A DNA stretch of 52,962 bases from Phycisphaerales bacterium (GTDB lineage: Bacteria > Planctomycetota > Phycisphaerae > Phycisphaerales > UBA1924), in assembly GCA_020850415.1 (NCBI GenBank), contig JADZER010000039.1:1-52962 (forward strand). Reading direction: 5' to 3'. A program made the position numbers and the translations under genes. The notes under the pieces were generated by a model. The model was not told where the DNA came from. It made no database searches and saw only the letters and a program-made list of their open reading frames with translations. Below are positions 15,653 through 24,563 of the stretch, piece by piece; positions within the stretch are counted from its first letter, which is position 1, and every line of letters begins with the position of its first letter.

Positions 15653-17062
15653 TTAGTTCCCGGCAGTTCCGCGGGTGATGTCCGCGGCCTGCTCGACCAC
15701 GCGGTCCGCGATGGCCTCGAAGCCCGTCGCGATGCCCTGCTGGCTCAGCGCCGACAGCTCTTCGAAGTACCTGACCCGCGGGTCGCCGGGCCCGCCGAGA
15801 AAAACGCCCTGTACCGATCGGCCCTTCCCGGCTTCCCGCCATTCGGAGAGGTCTCGCAGGAGCTGGAGCTGATGCTCGGGGGATCCGACAACCTCAGGGC
15901 CCGTGTCGCCGATGACCAGCAGGCACACATGCGTCGCCACATCATTGTCGGCGGCGAGCATGTCGAGCGCCCGTCGCACCGCGGCGTCCGGATCCACATA
16001 GGAGCTCTCCAGCCGGACACCGTCGAGATAGGACCGCAAGCCCGCGATGCTGCGGCCGCCGTCGCTCTTGCTCGACCTGATCGGCGCCACAGGGAACGGC
16101 GCGAGCGGGCCCTGTCGATAGGGGATGATGCACAGGCGGATCTCGGCGCCCGCGTCGTAGAGACGCTCGGCGAGACGGGGCACCTCGCGCCGGACCTGGT
16201 CGAAGGCCTCCTCCATTGAAGCGGAGGCATCGATGCAGACGACGAGCGTCCAGAGGTTCGGCAGCGACTCGGGGCCCGCGACCCTCCGGATCTCCCGACG
16301 GAGGTCGCTGCGATCCAAGCTGGCGTGCATCAGCGGCTCTTGGATGTCTCGGAGGACCATCTCGACGGCAAGGCCCGCGTCTGTCTGCCAGGAAGTCAGC
16401 GAGACGCCCCGCTCGCCGGCGTACGCCGTCCAGAACCTCTGGACAAAGAACCGGTCCCGGTCATCGACAATCGGCTCCAGGTTCATCACATCGATCCGGC
16501 CGCCCGAGAGCTTCCGGCGGTCCGCGGCGCCAAAGACGCTGTGCTCGCTCGTCGCCAGGATGTGCCCGTCGGAGGGGTAGCGGCCGGCGGCGAAATCGAA
16601 CCGAGAGTCCGTGCCATCCCCGAAGTACATCGAGCCGAAGAGCAGGATCCTGGGTGCCGACGAACCGGGATCCCGGACGCTCGCGACGGTGTCCAGGAAG
16701 TTGGGGATGTGGACGCGACGATCCGGCTCGTCGCCGCCCTTGCGCGACTCGGCGAAATGCGCCGAGAGCCGGGCGATCGGGGCAGAAAGCTCCCGCAGGA
16801 GGGCTCGCTCCGTCCTCGCCTCCGGGACCGTGAACTCGGTCACGGGCTGTTGGCGGAAGGCGTCGATGACACGGACCCGATCACCCGGAGACGCCTTCCG
16901 CGCCAGCTCGATGGCCGAGGTCGTGATCGCGACCGCCTCGGACTCGGTCGGCCTCGGCGGCACGCCAATCACGAAGAGGCTCTGGGCGTGCACCGCCGGG
17001 GTGATTGTCGACAAGACATGGGACACGATCCCGAACAACAGCGTCCTGAGAGAATGCTTCAT
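15653..17062 (-). CDS. Exported von Willebrand factor A-domain protein, 469 aa
   Basis: It begins with a signal peptide (basic MKHSLRT, hydrophobic LLFGIVSHVLSTI, cleavage near VHAQ), so it acts outside the inner membrane. Residues about 40-240 form an alpha/beta region that also looks like a degenerate vWA fold (ILLFGSMYFGDGTDSRFDF). Residues about 270-450 are a vWA domain with the MIDAS metal motif CIDASASM (Asp278, Ser280, Ser282). Such domains bind proteins through a divalent metal. The ATG overlaps the upstream stop as ATGA. Its place between a four-helix membrane gene and the coupling-protein gene suggests a periplasmic or surface role in mating contact, which is inference from position. 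Confidence 0.82.
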   Translation of the reverse strand: MKHSLRTLLFGIVSHVLSTITPAVHAQSLFVIGVPPRPTESEAVAITTSAIELARKASPGDRVRVIDAFRQQPVTEFTVPEARTERALLRELSAPIARLSAHFAESRKGGDEPDRRVHIPNFLDTVASVRDPGSSAPRILLFGSMYFGDGTDSRFDFAAGRYPSDGHILATSEHSVFGAADRRKLSGGRIDVMNLEPIVDDRDRFFVQRFWTAYAGERGVSLTSWQTDAGLAVEMVLRDIQEPLMHASLDRSDLRREIRRVAGPESLPNLWTLVVCIDASASMEEAFDQVRREVPRLAERLYDAGAEIRLCIIPYRQGPLAPFPVAPIRSSKSDGGRSIAGLRSYLDGVRLESSYVDPDAAVRRALDMLAADNDVATHVCLLVIGDTGPEVVGSPEHQLQLLRDLSEWREAGKGRSVQGVFLGGPGDPRVRYFEELSALSQQGIATGFEAIADRVVEQAADITRGTAGN

Positions 17063-18150
17063 CGTTCGACCTTTCCGTTGTCGCCGAGGTTACTCCGCGA
17101 GCGCCAGTCGGCGAGCTGGCCCTCGAACAGTGTGGTACGCCATCTCGTCGAAAGTTGGATAGGAGGCGCCGCGGTCAGTTGGGCCACGACGCTGTCGACA
17201 TACACGGCGCGGCCGGCGCCGAGCGCTTCGAGCCGACCGGCGAGGCCGGCATCGGCGTCCACGACCGCGCTCAGCTCGTCGAGGGTCGCAGCCAGCCCCT
17301 GCTCTCGCTCGATGTCGAAGGCGCTCGGCCTGGGGGTGGCCCGCCTGCTCCTTCGGATGGTCTGGTTGATCGCGATCTTGAATGTGGCTCCGCAGCACAC
17401 CTCGAAGACGATCGCCGCGATGAAGAACGCCCGCTCCTGGATTGAGTGACCCCCCCCGGTGGGGGCAGTGGCGCCTGTCGCCATCTGCGCGATCACATCA
17501 CCGAGGTCCTCGGTTGCCCCGGTCCCGAAGATGGTCACGAAAAGGCAGCACCACGGAGCCAGGGCGCAGATTGCCGCCAGATTCACCACGCGCTTCCATC
17601 GCCGATACGCGGACGGCGTGTCCAGGTCGCTGACGAACCGGGCGATCGCGAATGCGCCCAGGGCCGGGAGAATGCCGAAGGCGATGGCCTGCGCCGGCGA
17701 CTGCACGATCCCCGTGTCGAGGGCGATCGTCTTGATCGTCGCGACCGACGCCCCCAGGAGCGCCAGGAGCACGGTGCCGTGCACCGCGACTTCGAGCCAC
17801 TCATGCAGGGGCATCGCCCGGCCCGGCTCGTAGTCGCATTCGGTGCGGGGTTCGCGAAGGTCGTCGACGAGGGTTTGGTAGCGATCACCGAGCCGCTGGG
17901 TCTCCCGTGCCATGAGCTGTCGCAGGTGCAACGCCTCGGTACGGTGCGCCGCCGTCTTCGATTCGTACACCCGCTCCGCGACCGCCGCGGCGTACTCCCT
18001 GGGCCGGTCCGCCGCCAAGGCCGCGCTCTGGAGCGCGTGAGCGGCGGGCAACTCCGGCAGGGGCAGGGGGGCCGTGAGCAACGCCCGGGCTGCCGCGACG
18101 ACGGGGTCGGAAGGCCTTGCGGGCCTAGCCTGATTGCTGTGTTGGGACAT
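17059..18150 (-). CDS. Four-helix membrane protein at the head of the tra-like operon, 363 aa
   Basis: ATG at 18150 directly follows a strong AAGGAGGAG site; the longer frame to 18354 is rejected. A helical soluble N-terminal region (about 1-130) precedes hydrophobic segments: VLLALLGASVATIKTIAL, AIAFGILPALGAFAIARFV, VVNLAAICALAPWCCLFVTI and AFFIAAIVFEVCCGATFKIA. A cytoplasmic tail follows. No family is recognised. It overlaps the vWA gene by 4 nt, so it probably anchors or partners the exported vWA protein. It is divergent from the gene at 18318 across a 167-bp promoter gap. Confidence 0.72.
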   Translation of the reverse strand: MSQHSNQARPARPSDPVVAAARALLTAPLPLPELPAAHALQSAALAADRPREYAAAVAERVYESKTAAHRTEALHLRQLMARETQRLGDRYQTLVDDLREPRTECDYEPGRAMPLHEWLEVAVHGTVLLALLGASVATIKTIALDTGIVQSPAQAIAFGILPALGAFAIARFVSDLDTPSAYRRWKRVVNLAAICALAPWCCLFVTIFGTGATEDLGDVIAQMATGATAPTGGGHSIQERAFFIAAIVFEVCCGATFKIAINQTIRRSRRATPRPSAFDIEREQGLAATLDELSAVVDADAGLAGRLEALGAGRAVYVDSVVAQLTAAPPIQLSTRWRTTLFEGQLADWRSRSNLGDNGKVER

Positions 18151-18317
18151 CCATTCTCCTCCTTCGCGCGTGGGCGAGACTTCCCCTCGTTCGCGGGCTC
18201 CTTTGACCGGGTTCCGGCGGTCACCCGGCGGTTTCTCCGATTCAATATTCCTAGTCACGAATCCTCCAACATGAGCTGCCAGATCCAGTACCATCGGCCG
18301 CCGGGAGGTAGACGCAG

Positions 18318-19649
18318 ATGGATCAGCAGAACAACGACATCCCGATCTCTTCACGGCCGGGCAGCCACCGGGGTATGCGTTTCGGTGTGCTCGACCTGGT
18401 GCGGTGCACGGAACAGACCGCGGTCTTGATGGCGGCCGCCGAGGGTCGCGGCCTCCCGCGCGATGTCATCGCCCAGTACGCGACCCTGTCCATGGCCGGG
18501 TACATCAGCCACTCCTTGTACCGGCCCCATATCACGGTGCTCGACGAGATCTACGAGCGGTACGGGACCGAGGCGAGACCCGCCACCACCCCAGCGAAAA
18601 TCTGGGCCGCTCTGCAACAGGAGTGCCAAGGAACGATGACCGCTGCGACAGCGGATCTCACACTTGAGTTCGGCTTTGCTCCAGTCGACGGGAAGCACGC
18701 CCTCTCGGAGGGGCGGACCGGCGGAACGATCTCGTCGCTCTGCTTTGCTCCGTACGATCCCAACGAGAAGCCGGTCTTCGCCCCACCCAGAGACCGGGCG
18801 GAGTCGCCCCGAGGTAGAGGGCAGCCGGCCGACGCCAACCGTAGCCCGCCCTGGCTCGTGCTGTGCGGGTCTAGGGAATTCACGACCTCGGTGGGTGGAA
18901 TGAACGGCCTTCTTGATACCGTGCGCACGGTGGCCAACGACTTCGTCGGCAAACCGGTGGGGGAGATGATCGAAGCGCTGTTCGCCAACCCGCGAGGCGT
19001 GGACCCTCTCCCGACGAACTACAGGACCATTCGCACCCAGCGCACCCTGGCGGTCCACGCCGAGCCGCGCACAGAGGTGTCGTGGAATCCTCTACGCACG
19101 CCTGGGGTCAAGAAGCGGTTGTTCGCGGGTTCGTCGGTCGCCACCGGCCTCGCGGCCATGTTCCCCTCGAAGGGATTCGACTGCTCCCTCGCGATCGCGC
19201 GCCACGCGCATGTCCTCCAGGTGTGTATCGCCGCGCGCGTGCTCGATGGTGTGGCCGTCGCCGTCCCGCTCTGCAAGAAGAACGATCAACTGGTCGTCGA
19301 GGCATCGGATGTGTGGCCCCACACCAGGTTCGTCAGGTCCGATGATGCCGCGCTCATTGCCAGCGGCATAAGCGAGAATGTCGTGCTCGAGCCGGTGCGG
19401 TTTCGCGACAATGTCGCCACAGTCAACACGCTATGCCTCAGCGCCAGGACGAAATCGGTGCGGGTCCTCGAGCACCGGTTGACGGTGGACGGGCCCTCCG
19501 CCACGCAGTTTGTCGCGTTCGACGCCTCCGCGCTCGACCACATCGAGAGCCACCAGAAGCTCCCGAACGCGGAGTGGCTGCCCGCGGCCCGCTGGATGGA
19601 CCGCTTCGACGAGATGTTCAACAACCATCTGCAAGGCTCCCCACAATGA
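18318..19649 (+). CDS. Divergent GlpX-like (class II fructose-bisphosphatase-fold) protein, probably inactive
   Basis: 443 aa, ATG nine bases after GGAGG. I see three blocks matching the order of class II FBPase (GlpX). Near residues 25-45, LDLVRCTEQTAVLMAAAEGR resembles the GlpX helix with its R-x-TEAAA ... GRG pattern. At 115-142, FGFAPVDGKHALSEGRTGG resembles the DPVDGT metal/substrate block. Near 375-395, LEPVRFRDNVATVNTLCLS then SVRVLEH resembles the C-terminal VRF...A.T.SLV...VRF block. Several acidic metal ligands appear changed (A-P-V-D-G instead of D-P-V-D-G, no GEGEKDE block), so it may be a pseudo-enzyme or bind another phosphorylated ligand. A GlpX relative inside a mobilisation region is unexpected. 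The fold call is by eye only. Confidence 0.55.
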   Translation: MDQQNNDIPISSRPGSHRGMRFGVLDLVRCTEQTAVLMAAAEGRGLPRDVIAQYATLSMAGYISHSLYRPHITVLDEIYERYGTEARPATTPAKIWAALQQECQGTMTAATADLTLEFGFAPVDGKHALSEGRTGGTISSLCFAPYDPNEKPVFAPPRDRAESPRGRGQPADANRSPPWLVLCGSREFTTSVGGMNGLLDTVRTVANDFVGKPVGEMIEALFANPRGVDPLPTNYRTIRTQRTLAVHAEPRTEVSWNPLRTPGVKKRLFAGSSVATGLAAMFPSKGFDCSLAIARHAHVLQVCIAARVLDGVAVAVPLCKKNDQLVVEASDVWPHTRFVRSDDAALIASGISENVVLEPVRFRDNVATVNTLCLSARTKSVRVLEHRLTVDGPSATQFVAFDASALDHIESHQKLPNAEWLPAARWMDRFDEMFNNHLQGSPQ

Positions 19650-19697
19650 CCGGTCCATGCGGATCGCTTTACACAGCTGCCAGATATGGACTAGGTT

Positions 19698-20699
19698 GTG
19701 GGAATGGAGCGGCCGGAGCACGAGCTTGACCAACTGAAACGCCTCGACCTCCGGGTCATCGCCGGCGAGCTCGGCTACACGATCAATACCAAGCGCTCCA
19801 GCCGGGGCTCGGCCGTCATGGACCACCAGTCCGGGGACCGCATCCTGGTCGCCGTGGCGTCCGACGGGCACTTTGTGTGGTGCAGCGTCCACGAACCGGC
19901 CAGCGGCTCGTGCATCGATCTCTGGCAGCGGCACCGCGGCGGCTCGCTGGGGGAGGTCAGGAGAGCTCTACGGCCCTTCCTGGGCAGCCCTGGCTCCTTG
20001 CCGCCCTCGACCCCCCCACTGCCCTCAGGGACGCCCCAGGGCGGACCGCTCCCGGCCCTGCAGCCTATCCACCGCGATATCCTCGGCGTCCGGGCGCGGT
20101 ACGACGGCTTTCAGCCCCTCGGAAGCCACCACGCGTTCTTGTGCGAGGAGCGGCGGCTCCCGCCTGAGATCCTCGCGCTGCCCGGCTTTGCCGAGCGGAT
20201 CCGCGTCGATGGCCGGGGCAACGCGATCTTCCCCCACTACAACCGTGATGGCCTCTGCGGGTGGGAGGCCAGGAACCGCGGCTTCATGTCGTTCGCCAAG
20301 GGGGGCGTCAAGGGCTTGTGGTGCAGCGTTCCAGCACCGACCGATCGGCGCCTTGTGATCGCCGAGTCGGCGATCGACGCGCTTTCCCACGCGGCCCTCT
20401 TTGGCCAAGCGGAGGCCCGCTACATCAGCTTCTCAGGCGGGCTCAACAACGAGCAGCCCGCCCTGCTCGGCCAGGCCATGGAGCAAATGCCGCCTGACTC
20501 GACGATCGTCGCGGCGGTCGACAACGACGACGCCGGCGACGCGTACATCGTCCTCCTGCAGCAGATCTACGCCGAGGTCGGCCGTGGCGATCTCAGCTTC
20601 GAGGCGGGCCGGCCTCCTATCAGGGGCTCGGACTGGAACGATGTACTCCGCGATCTCCGGGCCACGCCGCGCCCGGCCGCACCCGCGCAACCCCCTTGA
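19698..20699 (+). CDS. Toprim-domain primase-like protein (DUF3991/Toprim type)
   Basis: 333 aa from GTG 19698 (ATG 19704 is two codons later). The N-terminal 70 residues (LDLRVIAGELGYTI ... GHFVWCSVHEPASGSCIDLW) resemble the zinc-less primase-associated DUF3991 fold. The C-terminal half is a Toprim domain: LVIAESAIDALSHAALFG carries the catalytic Glu, and STIVAAVDNDDAGDAYI carries the D-x-D metal site. Such proteins are common on conjugative elements and are thought to prime the complementary strand after transfer. A Pro-rich linker (residues 98-120) joins the halves. It stands alone on the plus strand and converges with the membrane gene ending at 20759. Confidence 0.82.
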   Translation: MGMERPEHELDQLKRLDLRVIAGELGYTINTKRSSRGSAVMDHQSGDRILVAVASDGHFVWCSVHEPASGSCIDLWQRHRGGSLGEVRRALRPFLGSPGSLPPSTPPLPSGTPQGGPLPALQPIHRDILGVRARYDGFQPLGSHHAFLCEERRLPPEILALPGFAERIRVDGRGNAIFPHYNRDGLCGWEARNRGFMSFAKGGVKGLWCSVPAPTDRRLVIAESAIDALSHAALFGQAEARYISFSGGLNNEQPALLGQAMEQMPPDSTIVAAVDNDDAGDAYIVLLQQIYAEVGRGDLSFEAGRPPIRGSDWNDVLRDLRATPRPAAPAQPP

Positions 20700-20758
20700 G
20701 CCGATCGGGTCCGCGACTGGTCCAGCCGCTCCTGCCGGGCCCTACCCCTATCAAGCGG

Positions 20759-21310
20759 TCAGGCCTCCCACCATCCGAACCACCCCACGAACATCCAAAT
20801 CCAGAACCCACAGACCATGCAAGGGATGATAGCGGCGATCCACATGCCGTACGGGCGCCGGATTGGATGCTTGGTCAGCCAGTCCGCGAGCCTGGTCACG
20901 CCAAGCCGGCCACCGGAGCGCCCCTCGAGGATCGAGAGCACATGGACAAACACGGCGTAGACGATTGTGCCGCGGTACAGGACAAGCAGCGTGACCAAGC
21001 CACAGGCAACCATGAACACCGACATGCCCAGCAGCACACACGGCTGGCCTTTGAGCTCTGAGAACCGGGAGACGACGGCGGCCGTCGCGGCGATCTGCAC
21101 TCCTACCAGCACATTGAACCGCACCCAGAATCGCTGCAGCTCGTTGTTGAAGGTGTCGAAGCAGAGCTTGTACTGCTCGAGCAGCCACTCGTCATCGGGC
21201 CGCAGGTGCGGCGGCGGCGAGCCCAGAGCGATCTCGACTGCCCTTTGGTCCGCCCGCGCGAAAGGGCGCCCACATGAAGGACACCCCCTTCCCCATCGCG
21301 AGGGGGCCAA
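20759..21310 (-). CDS. Membrane protein with weak start, up to 183 aa
   Basis: Four hydrophobic segments (LVGVQIAATAAVVS, CVLLGMSVFMVACGLVTLLV, YAVFVHVLSILEG, MWIAAIIPCMVCGFWIWMFV) follow a helical lead (DDEWLLEQYKLCFDTFNNEL). The layout resembles small oligomeric membrane proteins of the RipA/SLATT kind. The only start in frame is TTG at 21310; that extension overlaps the next gene by 119 bases and would add a CPSCGRPF cysteine pair. A frameshift or a fusion with the upstream 107-aa gene is possible. It is the last gene of a leftward operon with transporter and hydrolase. Confidence 0.55.
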   Translation of the reverse strand: MAPSRWGRGCPSCGRPFARADQRAVEIALGSPPPHLRPDDEWLLEQYKLCFDTFNNELQRFWVRFNVLVGVQIAATAAVVSRFSELKGQPCVLLGMSVFMVACGLVTLLVLYRGTIVYAVFVHVLSILEGRSGGRLGVTRLADWLTKHPIRRPYGMWIAAIIPCMVCGFWIWMFVGWFGWWEA

Positions 21311-21515
21311 TCGCCGCGATCGTGGAGATGATCAGGGTTCCCGAGGTGATCCCGTTCCCGAGGCAGACCAGCACGCTGCTGGTTACCCCGAGCACGGTGG
21401 CGGCCGAGAGCCACCAGCTGACCCTCCTGGAGAACCACCCAGCCCGCAGCAGGAGCCACAGGCAGACGCCCGAATTGAATACGTTGAGGGCAACACCGAT
21501 TGTCCCGTAGGTCAC
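21192..21515 (-). CDS. Small three-helix membrane protein, 107 aa
   Basis: The GTG at 21515 overlaps the symporter stop as GTGA. Hydrophobic segments: YGTIGVALNVFNSGVCLWLL, WWLSAATVLGVTSSVLVCLG and LIISTIAAIGPLAMG; the tail is basic. No family known. Its 3' end overlaps the start of the 183-aa frame, so either both are real overlapping genes or one frame was disrupted. It could be a small subunit of the adjacent symporter. Confidence 0.55.
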   Translation of the reverse strand: MTYGTIGVALNVFNSGVCLWLLLRAGWFSRRVSWWLSAATVLGVTSSVLVCLGNGITSGTLIISTIAAIGPLAMGKGVSFMWAPFRAGGPKGSRDRSGLAAAAPAAR

Positions 21516-22882
21516 GCGAGTACCACCTTCCCCAGAATCAGCACCACCACCGCGGTCGCGGCTCCGATGACCGCGGTGCCCACCGTGACACCCGTCACCA
21601 CCCCATGAGCGATGGTAGCGACCGCCCCGAGGGTCATGGCCGCCGCTAGCCGCATCCGCGCGCCCCTGGCGATCGGGTCGACCCGGATAAGCAGCCAAGC
21701 GTACAGGCCGCCGATCGCCATCGTCAGTGTGATCCCCGCAAAGAGATAGGTCACATCGAGGACATTTCCAAAGCTAAGCGCGAGGGACACCCCTGCCACG
21801 GACACACCCACAACCGCCACGCGCACCGCCATGACCTTCGCTCGCTCGTCTCGGATCAGACCCTGCGGCTCCAGCAGGTCTTCAACGATCGCAGACGCCG
21901 TGGTGAACACGAAAGTGTCCGCCGACGAGACAATGGCGCACAGGAACGCCGCGTACCACAGGCTCACCCATGCGCCGCTCAGGCGATCGGCGGCGCCCAA
22001 GGCCAAGCCCATCCCCGTCTCGCTCTCCATCGCCGAGCCGATCGTCGAGCGAATCTCCAGGCAGATGTGCGACAAGGCCAGACCAACCACGACGAAGGAA
22101 ACCGAGGCGATTGCCAGGCTACCGAGCAGGTGCCGCTGGGAGCGGGCCGCATAGGTCCTCTGCCACAGCTCGGCCGAACCCATCGGAAACAGCAGGCCAA
22201 AGACCAGGAACGACACCTTCTGCCCCAAGGGCATCGGCTCTACCGGTGACGCGGGGAGGGTGGCCCCCTGCGCAGGCTGCAGCGCGACCCAGGCGACCAG
22301 GCACAGAATCACCAGCAGGGCGGCGTATTGCACCACATCGGTCCGGATGACCGCGTTGAAGCCGCCCACCACCAAGTAAGCCCCGATCAGCGCCGTCATA
22401 CCGACCATCATCAGCCCGGGCCCCAGCCCGCTGAGTTCGCCCAGGAGATGACCGCCCGCAACCACGTTGGTGATAACCCATCCCCCCTGCGAGAGGACGG
22501 TCAGCGCCCCCACCACCCGCCCAGCCGCGGGCCCAAACCGGCGGCTGAAATAGTCCGCGAGCGTGTAGTACGACTGGCTCCGGCTCTCGGGATGCAACCG
22601 CATCGCAAACAGATAAAAGAGGATGTAGCCCGCCACATAGCTGCCAAAGAGCCACAGAGCGTCCAACCCGTAAGTGAACACCAGGGTGCTGTAGGTGACG
22701 AGCACCCCGCTCCCGATCTTGCTCGCGGCGATCGAGAATCCGTTGGCGAGGCCGCCGACATCACGACTGGAGATCAAGAACGAGTCGCGCCCTGCGCGCT
22801 TCGCACTTGCCCTCTGCGGCCAAACCCCGACGACGAGCATCAGCAACGCAAACCCTGGCAGTACGAAATCGTCCCAAGCCAT
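21512..22882 (-). CDS. Sodium:solute symporter (SSS/SSF family)
   Basis: 456 aa with about 13 hydrophobic segments covering the whole protein, as in SSF transporters. Typical SSF blocks are visible: FLISSRDVGGLANGFSIAAS (residues about 35-54), the GW-containing SQGGWVITNVVAGGH stretch, GAYLVVGGFNAVIRTDVVQY (about 170-190) and SSADTFVFTTASAIVED, which contains Na+-site Ser/Thr residues. It imports a solute with Na+ across the inner membrane; the substrate is not readable. It starts 12 bases after the alpha/beta hydrolase stop with AGAGAGGGA before the ATG, so the two are probably one unit acting on the same compound. Confidence 0.92.
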   Translation of the reverse strand: MAWDDFVLPGFALLMLVVGVWPQRASAKRAGRDSFLISSRDVGGLANGFSIAASKIGSGVLVTYSTLVFTYGLDALWLFGSYVAGYILFYLFAMRLHPESRSQSYYTLADYFSRRFGPAAGRVVGALTVLSQGGWVITNVVAGGHLLGELSGLGPGLMMVGMTALIGAYLVVGGFNAVIRTDVVQYAALLVILCLVAWVALQPAQGATLPASPVEPMPLGQKVSFLVFGLLFPMGSAELWQRTYAARSQRHLLGSLAIASVSFVVVGLALSHICLEIRSTIGSAMESETGMGLALGAADRLSGAWVSLWYAAFLCAIVSSADTFVFTTASAIVEDLLEPQGLIRDERAKVMAVRVAVVGVSVAGVSLALSFGNVLDVTYLFAGITLTMAIGGLYAWLLIRVDPIARGARMRLAAAMTLGAVATIAHGVVTGVTVGTAVIGAATAVVVLILGKVVLA

Positions 22883-22894
22883 GGCGTCCCTCTC

Positions 22895-23659
22895 TCAAGC
22901 GGTCTCCGTTCGCCCGCTCCCTGCCTCCAGGAGCGGGAGAATCTCGCTCTGGCATACCCCGTATACAAGCGACTCCTGCGGCATGTCGTCAATCGCGTAC
23001 CCCTCTGCCGGCGTGCGCGTCTGCACTAGCCGGCCCACGCGGGAGAGCAATTCCACTTCGTCGAGTGAGGCGCGTCGCAGGTTCTCGGAGATCTGCGGGT
23101 GGACGAGAGAGAGCGGGACGGGGATCTCGGCGTATCTGTCGACCGTGAACTCGCCGCTCTGCTCCACGGCCTCAGAGAACCGAACCCCGTAGCGCTCCGC
23201 TTTGCGACGGAACCGGTCCAGGTGCTTGGCCGGCTGGGCGAGGTAGCCGTACAGCACGGCGTCCTGCACCGACCTCCACATCGGATCGGTGCCCTTGAGC
23301 GTGAGTAGCGGCAGCATCGCGCTACAGTGGACCAGCAGCTGCGCCGGGGCCCCCACCCAATCGAGCACGGTTCGGAGGTCCGCGGCGCAGCCCGCGATAT
23401 CAAGCACGCCGTCGCTGGCGCCCTGTCCGCGGAAATTCATCGCGACCACATCACGCGCCCCGGCGGAGGAGATGGCAGATCCAACGGATTGCGCGTAGCG
23501 GAGTACGCCGTACCCATTGGGCAGTAGCAGCACCGGAGGGTGTCCTGCTGCGGCGGCACGCCAGATGAACAACTCAAGGTTGCCGGCGGAGCCCCGGATG
23601 AGCCGCCGCTCCGGTGGTGCGATGTTCGGTGTGCAACTTGCTCCTGCGCTCGGCGTCAT
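22895..23659 (-). CDS. Alpha/beta-hydrolase-like protein, 254 aa
   Basis: ATG at 23659 is taken as the start; ATG 23674 or 23728 are possible and the ribosome site is weak. The fold is visible: strand plus oxyanion turn PVLLLPNGYGV, VVAMNFRGQGASDG as the D/G-rich second strand, and a nucleophile elbow LLVHCSAML with Ser113, where usual GxSxG is replaced by H-C-S-A. A His near the C-terminus (LSLVHPQ) may complete the site. The irregular elbow suggests an acyltransferase-like or unusual hydrolase. It is first gene of the operon with the SSF symporter. The function is not assignable further. Confidence 0.72.
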   Translation of the reverse strand: MTPSAGASCTPNIAPPERRLIRGSAGNLELFIWRAAAAGHPPVLLLPNGYGVLRYAQSVGSAISSAGARDVVAMNFRGQGASDGVLDIAGCAADLRTVLDWVGAPAQLLVHCSAMLPLLTLKGTDPMWRSVQDAVLYGYLAQPAKHLDRFRRKAERYGVRFSEAVEQSGEFTVDRYAEIPVPLSLVHPQISENLRRASLDEVELLSRVGRLVQTRTPAEGYAIDDMPQESLVYGVCQSEILPLLEAGSGRTETA

Positions 23660-23987
23660 GACTACCCCGATCATACTACAAACGAGCCAAATGCGGAACC
23701 GGATTCGACACCCCGGGCCGCCGACCATCCGCCCGGCTCTTCGCGGTCAGGATAGCGACGAGCCCTCGCCTCCGCCCGCGCGAGGTCTTCGCTGGCGATG
23801 ACTGGATACCGCGCACGGACCGGGACCTGGATCGCCAGCACCAAGGGCCGAATCAGCGTTGAGATGCTGCGCAACGACCGCAGGCCCGCGAGGCGCTGAA
23901 CGGCCTGGGGAGCCGGGGCGGGAAACCGGTCGTTCGCCCCGCGGTCTCATTGGGTATTATCGGGCACGAATAGTCCCCGGAGGCCCC

Positions 23988-24563
23988 ATGAGATACCCCA
24001 CCCTTGCCGCTGTTGCCCTGTTCTTGGCCACCCTCCCCACGGGCTGCGCCATCAAGATCGCCCCATCCACCCAAACCCACATGGCCGCTTTGGCGACCCA
24101 GCGGGAGTTCGCCCTGGCGTACGCGCGAGCGGCCAAGACCGCCGGCGTCGCCACCCCCGAGCAGCAGAAGACGCTCTCCGGTGATTATCTCCCTGCGGCC
24201 ACGGCGGTCAACAACTTCGCGAACTCGTTCGCGTCACAGGTCAGGCAGACCAGCCCATGGCAGACGATCGACGCGGCCCGGGTCGATCCCGCCGCCGCGG
24301 AGGCCGCGGAGAAGACGGAGGCCTTCGTGCGTTCCGCCAGCGCTGTGGTCGATGTGCCCCGCACACAGGATTTCGGCGCGACAGCGCTCGCGATCGCCGC
24401 GGCGATCGAAACCGCCCAGGGGATCGCCGAGCGGGTGCAGTCCTGGTGGCAGAACGAGAGCGAGCGACAGCGCAAACCGTTCCTTGACGCGGCGGCCGGG
24501 CTCAAGATGCCCATCTGGCCGGAGATCACGCCGCTCGAGGTAACGAACGGAGAGGCCAAGTGA
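23988..24563 (+). CDS. Lipoprotein, 191 aa
   Basis: A type II signal peptide is clear: RYPTLAAVALFLATLPTGC, with lipobox LPTGC and the lipidated Cys at about residue 20. The rest is helical, Ala-rich and without known motif (AEAAEKTEAFVRSASAVVDV; IAAAIETAQGIAERVQSWWQ). GGAGG lies four bases before the ATG. The last codon and stop overlap the GTG of the next gene, so it forms a two-gene unit with a membrane protein. Gap 23729-23987 holds only the promoter area. Confidence 0.72.
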   Translation: MRYPTLAAVALFLATLPTGCAIKIAPSTQTHMAALATQREFALAYARAAKTAGVATPEQQKTLSGDYLPAATAVNNFANSFASQVRQTSPWQTIDAARVDPAAAEAAEKTEAFVRSASAVVDVPRTQDFGATALAIAAAIETAQGIAERVQSWWQNESERQRKPFLDAAAGLKMPIWPEITPLEVTNGEAK

